Below are positions 1 to 12,000 of a DNA stretch of 64,000 bases, in pieces. Position 1 is the first letter of the stretch, and every line of letters starts with the position of its first letter. Below the pieces are notes generated by a model. It did not search any database. It was not told the DNA's origin and saw nothing but the letters and a program-made list of their open reading frames with translations. Made by a program: the position numbers and the translations under genes. The stretch is taken from positions 103,073-167,072 of the forward strand of contig QLIY01000250.1 of NCBI GenBank assembly GCA_003260075.1, read 5' to 3'. This stretch comes from Phallusia mammillata. Taxonomy: Eukaryota; Chordata; Ascidiacea; Phlebobranchia; Ascidiidae.

Positions 1-522
1 CAGATACAAACTGCGTTCGTAACAAAAACGAACACAAGTTGATGCTGCCGGGAAGAGGAAGAGCCAAAGTCGTCGACTCCAATATGATGTTGTTCTTTGC
101 TACACAGTATAAAAAAGTTTGTGGCCGAACGGAGACCTTATAGGCTGCCGCCCCGACTTCGAAAGACGCAGGGAAACTTAGGAGGAGTTTATGGAGCGCG
201 TAAAAACGGAAAACACGGAACACCGGGAAACGAGCTCGGAACGTTGGTAACAACGGAACAATGTCTTTGGCGAAATTGACGGACAAAGCACGATTGATAC
301 GTCATACAGGCATATTGTGACGTCACACGATAAGGCTGCGCGTTTGGATGGTTGCGATTGCGGAGCAGAAAAACGCAAAACTTAAAGCTGCGCGCTAATT
401 ATGGAACACAACAAACGGAAAAAAATGTGGCGATAAAAAAAAACGTTGAGCAGCGTCCGAAAACATACAAAGCAACTGGTTGTCATGGAAACTTAGGTGC
501 ATAGTTGTGGCGGTTGTCGTGA
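1..522. other. 3' flank of the forkhead/zinc-finger gene
   Basis: This stretch lies downstream of the stop codon of the minus-strand forkhead/zinc-finger gene and probably contains its 3' UTR. I see no minus-strand AATAAA signal, no second gene and no repeat. The short open frames on both strands have no recognisable domain. Confidence 0.4.
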
Positions 523-960
523 CTACGAGCTCATCTCTTCTCCGTCCGAGCGGCATCCGCCCTCCACTGTCTCAGTGACGTCATTCTGTAGTTCAGGGGC
601 GCCGCAAGTGGTCGAATTGTTGGCGTTGGTTTGGTGCAGACCGCGCAGCAAGTGAACGTTGAAGTAATACTTCTCGTGGCAATCCTGTCCGCAGATCGTA
701 CAACGGAAGGGGGCGCTCTTGTCGTGGCAGCTCATGTGCAGAGCGTGCATCATTTCGTCGCCGAAAATCACATTGCAGTGTTTGCAAGTGCGCGACTCTG
801 CAGCTCCCTCACGCGGACTGGTTACGGTCTGAGTCGAGGCGCTAGTGGTCGCTATTTCGTCTTTGGGTCCGCTCAGATCCAGCGGGGTGAAGTGGCGTTT
901 GATGTAGGTGGGTGAATTGGAGAGGGGCGGGGTGGGGTAAGCAGACGAGGGGCTTCCACA
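523..960 (-). CDS. Fox/ZF gene, last exon with the Ikaros/Hunchback-type paired fingers
   Basis: Acceptor AACTACAG ends at 961; stop TAG at 525-523; 145 codons. After a Pro/Ser/Thr-rich start come two adjacent fingers: [21 protein letters not shown] and then [14 protein letters not shown] with HLLRGLH. The pattern of CX2C..F.D, HM.CH, PF.C.ICG and the HX5H ending matches the C-terminal protein-interaction fingers of Ikaros, Hunchback and TRPS1 proteins. In those families the pair mediates homo- and heterodimerisation. An acidic Glu-rich tail follows. Confidence 0.85.
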   Translation of the reverse strand, partial: CGSPSSAYPTPPLSNSPTYIKRHFTPLDLSGPKDEIATTSASTQTVTSPREGAAESRTCKHCNVIFGDEMMHALHMSCHDKSAPFRCTICGQDCHEKYYFNVHLLRGLHQTNANNSTTCGAPELQNDVTETVEGGCRSDGEEMSS

Positions 961-3012
961 CTGTAGTTAAAAAACACGCGTTAGTAATATGTCACAAAAT
1001 CTAATAGATTTTTTTGTAAGGATAAGATTTAAAATCCAGCTATATGTAAACCATATTGTTTTTTTACGCTCGAGTGTTTTACGTGAAGTTAAAAAAATGA
1101 AGTTATGTTTTATCGAATGTAATTTATGGAATAAAAAATAAATTTATAACGTGACCAACCTGTTCCTCGTTATGCTTGAATGGATACGAAGTTTTGCTTG
1201 ATGACGAATTTGATTCGTTGCGGTTTCTGCAAAGAAAAAAACAAACACTTAAAACTCTAAATAAAACTTCCAATTTTTGGAACATGTATTTATTCATTTG
1301 CCAAATTTCGAGCTACATTTATGTTAGCTATTCATTTAAAAAACGGATTATCAGGTGTTTTTCGACATAAATAGTAATAATTTACATCCACACATAACGT
1401 AACGTGTAAAAGTAGCGAAATTGCGAAGTGGAGAGAATCGAGTCTCAAGACTCGGCAACAACAAAACACTGCGAGCGCCAAATAAGACGAGGCCTTCCGA
1501 AACTGGCGGTGTAAAGTAGATGGTAATCGCACACAGCCGGCTCGTAGCGTGCGAAGCGAACGTAAACAATCCACTGATTCAGCACTGCCTTATGACGACA
1601 TAGTAAGCGCCTCGCGTGCGAAGCCGGTAGATTACCTGAGCTCTCGCCTGTTTACAATTCGCCGTTCGCTGTTTATTTGACAAACTAGCATGTCTTAGTG
1701 GTTTTCCAAGTTGCCGCTCGACATAAGTTTGACCTCGTCGAACGGCACGCGATTTTATTTTTGGCATCGCATTTGAAGTGCTGTTAATCGGATCTCGGGC
1801 AGATTTCGTGTATTCCTTGATTAGGTTAATACTGGATTCAACTCTATAATGCCCCAATGTATGAACACCGTTTGTGTTATGTCACAAGTAGTTTGACTGG
1901 TAGGCTGTAATTCTATGCTGCTTACGCAAATGTCAGAAAACGAATCAGAAAAAAACTTGATTGTAACAAAACAAAAAACAGTTTACGACATCAGCGTCGG
2001 GTAGGGTGTTGATGGGTAATTTTTTAAGCCAAAAAGTCAAAAAAATCTTTTAAAATATTGCATTAAAATTTTTCAAGAAGAGAAATAAAAACAAAATTGT
2101 GACGTCACAATCGACATTGTCATGTTCCGAATCGCGACAATTGCGTGACAATAGCGCGGCGCGGAAGCCATCTTTGTTGCGTGAAGGAGATTGCCACTCA
2201 TGCGCGTGTAATCCGAAAATGATCGAGCTCTTCGATGTTGTGGCGTCCGGGCCAAGATCTGTTCAAAACCTGATGGGCCAGACCGCGATTTATACGTCAC
2301 AAACAGGTGAAATCTGTTTTGGAATGTCTGACGCGGTGGTCGGCGCTTGCACGCGATGGTTGAGCGCAAGTAACACCGGGATTGTTTGTTTGAGTCCTCA
2401 TCACGTGAATCAGGCGCCTTGTTTTAAGGAGGAAAGGTAAATATGTGTGATTCACGGTGGTTGTTTTTAGTTCTCTTGGAGTTTTTTTTCTTTTCGCTTG
2501 AGTGTTCTCGATCGCGTGTGGATACAACCGCCTGTTGCTTATTGTTGCGAGAAGCGGTGATTCACCCAGGTATAACCGTTTCATAAACACTAGGCGGAAA
2601 CTTCTGAACTTGTGTTCAAACCAAAATCATCGCGAATTTTTCTATTTCGGGTAACGTTAACAAGTACCCGGTGTTGTCACGAAAACAGCTGCGTTGGCGA
2701 CAAATTAGGCCTCGGGATTTACTTGTTATTGTTGATTATGACTAACAATCGATCCGACAATAATTCGCGAATCGCTGAATCACATTCACCCCCTCGTTTC
2801 GTAGCAACGCGCCGGCATCGCAAACACCCCCAAGGTGCCGATTCCAGGCCGGCTTGGTGACTCCCCACGCCTTCCGCGAATAGCGCCGCGCCGGGATTGT
2901 TACGTCACATACACATTGTCGCACACACGCGACAAGTTCAAGGTGCGGCGCGCGCAAACATCCATGCGCTACGAGGCGCGCGCCGGCCCCAGGCACACAC
3001 GCGAAAGATGCT

Positions 3013-3050
<38 letters not shown>

Positions 3051-6000
3051 ACGCGAAGCTCGGCAGACGGCGGCGGACAGAGGCACTGGAACGTAAACAT
3101 AACAACAAGTGGTTTTAGTTACGCGAGCCCGCCTTCTCACGCGAAGCGCTTTGCACGCAAACCCGGCATTTTTTCGTGCCAGGCAAAGGTCAGGCGGTGA
3201 GCTCGACTCCACCAGAACGCTCCAATCTCGACGCGAACCTGTAATTATCGACCGCTTAATGGCCATTCGCCTTTCCGCTTTTTCTGCTTAAATCAAAACA
3301 GGCTTTGTCTTCTTGGGTCGTGGCTCGTGTGACGAAACAACACGAAACGTTGTGAAAATGAAATCCCCATGTAGATAAGGTAAACGCCAAATTATTTATT
3401 AAAATGTTACAGCTAATTGCATTTTTTGAGCACAGAAACCTTGTACTGTTTATGCCAACCGCAAAAACTTACACAACACGCAAGGAATCGTTCTCTATTT
3501 GAACTTGGGAGCACAAAGTCCAAAAGGAGCAAATTTCCCGGAGCCTCTCGCTTTGGCAGCGTCACCAAAAACTGTGGTGGCACGGAAAGAGTAGGTGATT
3601 TTTATCTCGCCGCGGTGTCACGCGATTTTTGTAGACGCCAACGCGAGAAATGTTGTTTTTGCTGCGCTAAAAATAAAAGCGGCGAATTTTTGAGGAGAAA
3701 AACCAGGTCATTTGGTGATTACTTTCTTTTCTATTGGGGCGGGGTTCATTTTTTGCGCCTTATTTGTGACTAATCAATTTTTAAACCACGAATTTTTGTG
3801 TTTGTAAGCTCAAAATGAATTTATCAGCGCAAATTTCAATTTGTGTGTGTAATGCCGTTGTCAAAAACGCGCGCGTATTTATAAATACTCAAATCGCGAC
3901 AGGAAAATTCAACCACCGCGGAGCGGCTTTATGGCGTCACAATCATCTGCTCCAAATGGAAAAAGAGAAACAAAGAAACAACGAAAGAGAAATGGAGAGC
4001 GAAAGAGTGGGAAGGGTCAATCTGTGACTAAACAATAACATCCCGCATTTTCTGTAAGCGACAGAAGTTTTAAACGGAGTTTGCAAAGGAAAAAAGCCTT
4101 GTACGTGGAACTTGAAGCCTTGCGGTATGTTGTTCATCGAGCGATGGCTGTCAGACCTTAGCACGCGATGGAAAGAGTTCTCACGATATATTTACGTTAT
4201 GTGTGCGCTTCTTGTTTGGCCTCCATCCATCAGACGCCTCGCCAAGCGTTTAGCACTTATGGATAAGGGGTTGTACTTTGAAGATGATTTTGTGTGTTTC
4301 AAAATTCATATTAAAATTGACAATAAAATTAATCGTTGCATTATGTTTATGAGTTTTTATTTTAATTTATGACCATAATTGAAAATATAACTGAAAATTC
4401 TGTTTCGGTAAATACCCCTACTGAAAAACAAATTATATAACATTTGTATGCGCAATTGCTCCTACCATATTGCAATACACAGGTTTACACCTCGAAATAT
4501 TATATAAGTTCATGGCCGTAAGTTCACAAAAGGGTTGAAACTTTATAAAACGATATTCCCTATTTATTTGACCTCAAATTTGTTTTGCTACGTCATAATC
4601 CGCCGAAATTGGTCCGAATTTGATCCAATTCCCGCTACTGTGTCGTTTTTACCTTGGATCAATAAACAGTGTCATATACCTTGGTCATGCACACCGCGAA
4701 GCATGACTCGGCGATTTTTGGCCGTGGTCGCAAGAACACCAACGGAAGGTGCTATCATACACGGTGAACATAAAACCGCAAAAATATTAGCATAAACGTC
4801 ACAGTGACGTCACACACGCTTTGTCTTGTCGTTTATGTTAAAGACAATCAAATAAGGAAGTGAATTTTGCACAGTAATGACTTCTCGGGGAAATTTGAAT
4901 GCAGGAATCGAGTTTTGTATAATTTTGTAAATGGCCTGTCTGTTTTAAATGTCGTGTTTAAGATTGGTTGGTTTCTAGCCACTAATTTGATACGAAAGGG
5001 TTTATTTTTACCAATTAATTTGAAATAAGTGTCGATTATTTATTTAAAGTTGAACTTCAGGTTACGCTTCTATATTTTCCAGGTGTCAATAATATCTAAA
5101 ATTTAAGGATATGTTCGCAACTTTTTCAAGATTTATAAACTATTGATTGAACTAGATCATAAACAAGAACGAAAAGATTGAGACAAAGGTTTGAAAGCAG
5201 TTGTTTTCTCCAAGAACCGCGACACCATAAGTAAAAGGCTCCACGAGGCACATTAATCAAATCGAGAAGCCACAAAAAGTCCAAGCACAAAACCCGGCAC
5301 TGTCTTGTAACAACGTCAACGCCCTAGTGTTTAGCCGCTGTGTGTACAAAAACATAAGTAACCTTTTCGCGCCGCCTATTTGCCTCAGCTCATTAAAAAC
5401 GCCTTGTTTTCGCTCATCGCCTCGTCGCACGCAATCTCGGATGACCGCAAGCGTCGGTCTACGGCGATGTCGGTTGTATCTCCGAAAATCAAGCATTCCT
5501 CACCTGCCTGAAGGACTATGGTGTAAATGCGGACATGTTGTGGTTTGGAATGTTAGCGCATTTAAAGGTTTTGTTTTCCTCCTTATTAAGTTAATTTGTA
5601 ATTCTTCTTCTCAAACTTGCCAAAAATGTTAAACGCTTACCAGTATGTGTTTCTTTTAGCATTTTCTGCCTTAGTTAATAATTTAAAAAAAAAAAAATTA
5701 AAAAAATATTTTGCGCGTTCCGTTTTTCCGTACGAAATCGGAATTCCGCTTTTTCCAGCAAAGCGATACAAAGCTTCAAAGATCAGAGGATCGGTGTGGA
5801 CATGTTGATCCGATTATGGGGAATTTGTCTGTATAGAATCGCGGCGGTGCAAATCGGCAGTCACCTTCCCCACGAAAAACGCGCTTTAGCCTCAGGCCGA
5901 CCGATGCAGCCTGTCTCGCGTGCGAACAGCGTTTGCCTGTTTATTTTCGTGATGCAGCCGAAAAGCGAAAACAAAACCTACGGCACGCGAGCGCCCGGCC

Positions 6001-9000
6001 AAAGGGGGAATGGGGTTTTTGGATAAGCACAATCATGCACGTTTTTTGGATTGCAACGAAGTAAATGCTTAGCTCGTATTCCATAATTGGGCGTAAGAGG
6101 GTTAGCGCTGCCTCTCGAAAACAAATATCATGGTTTGTTTGCCAGAGAAGTATGGATTTATATTAAGTGGACACGAAATTTAAAATTACAACTTTTTTAA
6201 CGTGTACTCTTTTGTATACACTACGTAAGATTTCATTTGCAAAAAGTAAATGCTATTCTTCCAGAATAATCGTTATTTGTCAGCTTGAATTTAATACAGA
6301 CGGGCTAAAAATGAACTTACAAATACCAAAATACGCGTTTTCTGTTTTCCTTTATTAATTTTATCCTATTTTGTTTAAATTAGATGACGATTTGATATAC
6401 GACTGTTGTCATTAATTCCCGGCCGCCAAGCAAACAATCAACTTTAGGAGCCAAGAAAAAAACAAGCAACCTCCAGGAACCAAGGAAAAACTCATCGGTT
6501 ATTTGTTAAAAGAGAAGGAATCACATTTCCAAACCAACAAACCTTGTTTACCGAGGCCCAGCAAGTCGCTCTATGACGTCACAGAGTGCTGATAAACACA
6601 TTTATGATGTGACAGTGAGTCAACAGCGCGGAATTCCAGTCCTGATTGGTGCCAGACAGGAAAGGGAAAAGGCGCGTAATATTCTGCCCCGGGAATTAAA
6701 AACAAGCAAGCCGCGCATAATGTTTGTATTTGCGGGCAATTTAAACTAGGTTTTGTGTGTTTGTGCCAAAGATTAGAGATTTATTCCATAAAAAACAACC
6801 CGTTAAGTGATTTATAATTCTCGTTTGGGCTCATTAGGCATTATTCGCTTAATTATGTTTATTTTTCTTTTATGATAAACCTAATCGAATGCATCATTTT
6901 CTACAAATTCTTTTTGAAAGGAAAAAAACAAATCGAATCAAAAAACAAGGTTTCGCGAAAAAAGACTTGGTTAGTCATCAACTTCCAAAACACCTCGACT
7001 TTGCGTGCGAAGGCCTGACAACAACAGCCCAGGGAAACATAAATACATACAAACTCTGCCAGAGAGCGAGGCAAAGGCAAAAGTGCGCGCGCTAAGCATA
7101 GAGCAGTTCTCCTTCGGTTATAAACACGCCTCCTTGGTTCTCTCTTAAGAAGCACCGGCTCATTGTGATGTCACATAGGTGCATGTGTTTCTGCGATACA
7201 ATCGCGCCCGATTACGCTGTCACGCGATCGCCTATGTTACGTCAACAATCGATTGGCGACGCGACGCAAAGAAAACTTGTTTAAATTTAGCCGGAGTGCG
7301 TTTCACAAAAAAACGTATTTTGGTTTAAATTTGACAAAACATGTTTTACCTACGTTTATTTCTGATCATAATTAGTTGTCTTTCAAAGAGAAATACTTCT
7401 AAAAGAAGGACAATTCTACATATTTAACACTATGTGTGCTTCCATGAAGGCAGAGGCAAAGGTTAATTGCGTTCTGTTTGTAATTATTTTTTTAGTAGCA
7501 GAGCATTTAGCATCAGAAACGCACTGAGTTCTTCTTAATTAATGAGAAAGCCACATGTTGCAAGCATGTTGTTTCCGAAATTTGTAGCGTTTAAAATGCA
7601 AAAAAATGTGAAAATTCGACTTCCCAAAACTGTTTTTGTTTTGCTTGTCAGGTCACAACTGTGGCTTAGCGCGTCGTGTGTGGCGTTTTACTTGTCGAAG
7701 CGCCACGCGCCACTGGCATTGAATCAGGTTTTGGGGTGTATGCGTAACAATTCACAACAATCAAGTTGTGATTCTTGTCACCAAAGAATTCGGAAGGCAT
7801 GAAACAGGCTCTTTTACGCAAGCCAACGAAATTTTAATCGCTATTAGTGGGACTTTAATCACCCAAAGATAACATTTAGGATTTGATTTTAAAATAGCTT
7901 CGCGTTGTTGACCAATTTCGCCAAAGTTTACCAAAAAATCATTGATTGATTTTGTGCGGTATATTCTGGGTAACAACAAATAAATTATTGACGTTTGCAA
8001 GGTGAAATCGTTCACTATAAGCGTTTGGGCATTAAACCGGTAAGTAACGATACAAATTGAATGTGTTAACTACAGAGCTAAGGAAGCAACTACAATAGCT
8101 CAGGGACATATGTACTTATGTTGTGATCCCCAATGTACAGCTGTTACCTCTCTGGCACAGACGGCCATGTAAAACAGTAGCACACGTCCCGCAAGGACTT
8201 CTACAAGCCTAAGGGGTGAGCAAATCTAATTAGGCGAACAAACTGTAGTTGATGTACATAGCAAATGATGTAAACCATCCAGGCATGTTTATTCGCCGGG
8301 CGAACACGAAAACAAGGATCAAAAATCCCAAGCGGCAGCGCCGTAATGGCCGAGAGAAGGCACTAACGTGCCGGATCAAAGTCGAACAGTTGTCTTATGG
8401 AAGCCCACCGGGATTTCGTATCTCTCCACGCGCGATTTCGCTCTGTTACCAAACAGCTCCAAACAACTTACTGCATTTCCAAGTTAGGTCCTGCTGCCGC
8501 GTCCTTGACGTCATCAGTTGGTGACGTCATCGCTGTTTTGGCGTGCGTCTTCCTGCAGTGTTGCTCGAGACCGTGTACACCTTTGGCGTGGAAGTCGCAC
8601 TGGCCGCATTGTTTCTGCGAGGAAAGAATGTCAAAGGTTAATCCTGAGTCGCACTGGAGCTTACTCGCTTCAAGATCTTTCACAGAGGGACGTGTTTGAG
8701 ATTATTCGGATCAAAGCCGGACAATACAACACAAACGCTAGTGCTAAGCCGCGTGTGAATGAGAGAGTGTTGTTGTTTTACGTGTTGATGGCCGAAGCGA
8801 ATTTAAAAGTGAAAAGTTCATCGCCGCGTCGTTATGGCAACTCACCCATCCGTGAATGTTCTTTTTCATCTCGGACTCTGCATCCGCCGCTGCGTGAGGA
8901 CTCCTGCAGTGCTGCGGAGATGTGGAAGTTTCTGCAGCTGTGAAGCAAAAAAGGAGTCACTCCCCTAAAATACTATACTCTGAAATGAGCAGCTCAAACA

Positions 9001-12000
9001 GAACAAATATTAGTTGCATCTTGATTTAGACCTGTTTTGCCCGCAACTAAAAACACATAAACAGTTTGAATACCTGGTTGTGAGTTGGGACGGTTGTCAC
9101 CGGAGTTCGATCGCGTTTCTTCCTCACCAGATTTGTTCTGTGAGAGTTCCAGAAGCTTCTGCTGGTACTGCCAGAAATGATGCTTCAGCTGAGAAGCTTG
9201 ATCGGTTTCAGTGCCTGAGAGCTGGAACCAAAATCAACACCAAGGTCACTCCAAAAAGTTCATGGTCAAAAATATGGCGGTGTTTGAATTTAGGAAATTT
9301 ACCTGGCGCGGGAAGCCGTTGGTGAACGCCGGGTTTGCCTGCGAGTTAAGGAAGGGATTGTGCATCGCCAGTTGTTGATAGAAGAGCCGAAGTTGTTCTT
9401 GGGAGACTGATGCCGATGAAGCTGAAAAAATATTCAAGTTTTATCACAACCCCAAGCTTAAAAACCCACAAAAAAGAGATTTTTGCTCACCGGCTGCTGC
9501 TTGCTGTAGAGCAGAGTTCAGCATCTGCTGGCGTTGGTAAGCGTAAGCGTCGACGCCGTTGTCATGGCCACCGTTGACGTCACGTTGTTGGTTGACTTGC
9601 TGCGCAAGGGACCTCATCATTGATTCGTCGAGAAGGCCGGAAGCGAAGCTACCGGAGTATGGGAACCCGGAAGTGGTAGTTCCGTTTGCAGCTGTTAGTA
9701 TTAAAATTCTCACGGTTAGTAAAAGCGAAAAAATGAATTTGTGGTTTGTGAAGGTGGATTTTTCAAGTGTCAAATGAGTATGGAGGCTCACCTGATACTT
9801 GGGCCGCTGCAAGCATGTTTGTTTGACTGGGAACTCCAATCGAACGCGGGTTAAGGCCGGATACCATATTTTGCAGAGACAATAGACGGTCGGAAGCATC
9901 TGAAAACACACACAAAACACGGTTAAAATCCCAAACACAAACAACGAAATTTTGCAAAACTTTTATACTACCTTTTGCACTGACACTCTCGGATGCCGTC
10001 TGTTCAGCTTGGGAGCTGGCAACCGCTGCTGCGACGGCTTTGGCTTTCAAGTTGGTGATCTCAAGTTGATGCAAAACCCTAGCGTGCTGCTCCAGCAGGG
10101 CCGCGCCGGAACTGACGTAGGTGTAGGGGCAGAAACGACACCTGTAGTGGTGAATCGGAATTTCCGAAGTCTCGTAGCGGATGGTGACGTCACTGCCCCC
10201 CCCCCCCAACGGGCTTCCGGGGTGGGGACGACTTACATCCACTCCGTCGACCAACACCGGGCTCTCGTTGGATGCGTAAGTGCCATCTTCTCTACGTTGC
10301 CCATCGAAACCATTACGTTCTGGTGATGACGTCATTCGGTCTGGCATCAAAGATGGAAGAAGAATTCCTGATGATGCTGCATTCAATAAAAATCAAACAA
10401 TTACACACAAGTTTCTCAAGTAAGCAAACCCAATAAGAATGGTAAATTTACCCATAAGGCTCTTCTGTGCTGCTGCGATCCATGGCTGGGTTGATGTTGC
10501 AAGGAGCTGAGCCTCATCTCTCTTCCTGGATGACTTGGCGAGCATCGGAGAGTCGATGAGAGCCTTGCTGAACGAGTTCAAAGTTCCCTGCATCTCCTCA
10601 ACTGATGAAAGAGAGTTTGGCCGTTTTACGTCATCGCTCTTCATGCCTAATGAGGTAAATGCCCGACGCTTTACTTTATGCGATTTAAAGAAAAACTAAA
10701 CGCTGTTTAAATTTTTGTTGACTTCCAGATACGTATTTGATGGTTTTAATTAATAAGGATAACTGCACGATTGTTTTCAGTTTCTATCTTTTCCGCGAAG
10801 CGCTTATCATCGAGTTTTAATTCGAATAGAGGAAATGTCATAATAGGAAGATCGCGTTTCGTGCAGTGACAAATAATGCACTGCATCGTCAGGCAAACGC
10901 ATGGTCTAAAAGGGCGTTTGGCACACCCCCGAAAATCGACACTTGCAACAGGAAAGGCCTGAGCAATTTACGGGTTAACTCAGCGGGCAGTGGGCAAAAC
11001 CCTTGGCTCGGGTCGTGTTCACGTTTTAAACTCTGCCTACGAGTGCCACAGCCCGAGCGAAACAAGTCACGAAGCACACGCAAACTGTGTCATTTTATGA
11101 CGTAAACAATCATGCGAATGTCCAGTGAGATGACTCGCTGTGACGTAACACTCGTCCGGTGAACGTTTCCGGTCGGTATGGGTCAGTTCGCTTTGTTACG
11201 TCATAATTCGGTCAGTGATGATCGCTCGGGCGGGCTGCGAGTTGTTTACTGTTGTTTTGCAGGGCGATGTGTGTGTGTATTTGTGATTAATATGTAACGC
11301 ACCACAGGTGTTGTTAGTGGCGATTTCGTCATCGTGGCTGCAAATATACTTTCTGCTCCCACATGCACGCTTGTGCAATAGCGGTGCACGGCTGAGATAA
11401 AGAGTTTTTATTCCATCGCAAACGCATTAGTATCAGCACCCCCCCCCCCCACATGCACGCTTGTGCAATAGCGGTGCACGGCTGAGATAAAGAGTTGTTA
11501 TTCCATCGCAAACGCATTAGTATCAGCGTGACTCAAACATTGCACAAAATATGACTTAACTTGATAATTGTTACACAGAACAAACACCTACCTAAGTTTG
11601 GTCCTTCCCCTTGCTTAAGAACCATCATTCGAGGCTGCTTCGAAGCATCTTTATCGGGCGGGCTCTGCGATCGCTTCCTCCCCAGCTGGCGTGTGACGTC
11701 ATCGGTGACGTGATAGCTGCCGTCGGCTTGGGGCCACGCGCCGGCGGTCATTGCCATCAGCTGAGGTGGAAACGGCATAGAATAAACGCCAGCAGAGGTC
11801 GCTACAACGGGGATATCCTGTTTGCTGGCGGGGGTGTTGTGGCGAGCGGCATCATCCTGATGGTTATTCTTGTTCTTGCGCCCTCCACTGGAGCCTAAAA
11901 ACAAAAAATGAGGTTTCGATTACGATTTCGTTACCAGGTAAATTGTCCCCGTTAATTACAAGTTATTAGCGATATTTGCATCTCAGGGTTTTCAATTTCG

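Noticed and set aside
2742-3266. Minus frame with poly-Gly and plus frames with poly-Pro
   Set aside because: Products of the C37 block; no conserved sequence around it.
2099-8530. Many TGACGTCA-like (CRE) palindromes
   Set aside because: They also occur inside coding exons and across the whole window, so clustering at promoters is not shown.
8846-8931. Possible 86-nt cassette exon between 9074 and 8676
   Set aside because: Good splice signals, but inclusion breaks the phase with the next exon, while skipping it joins 9074 to 8676 perfectly.
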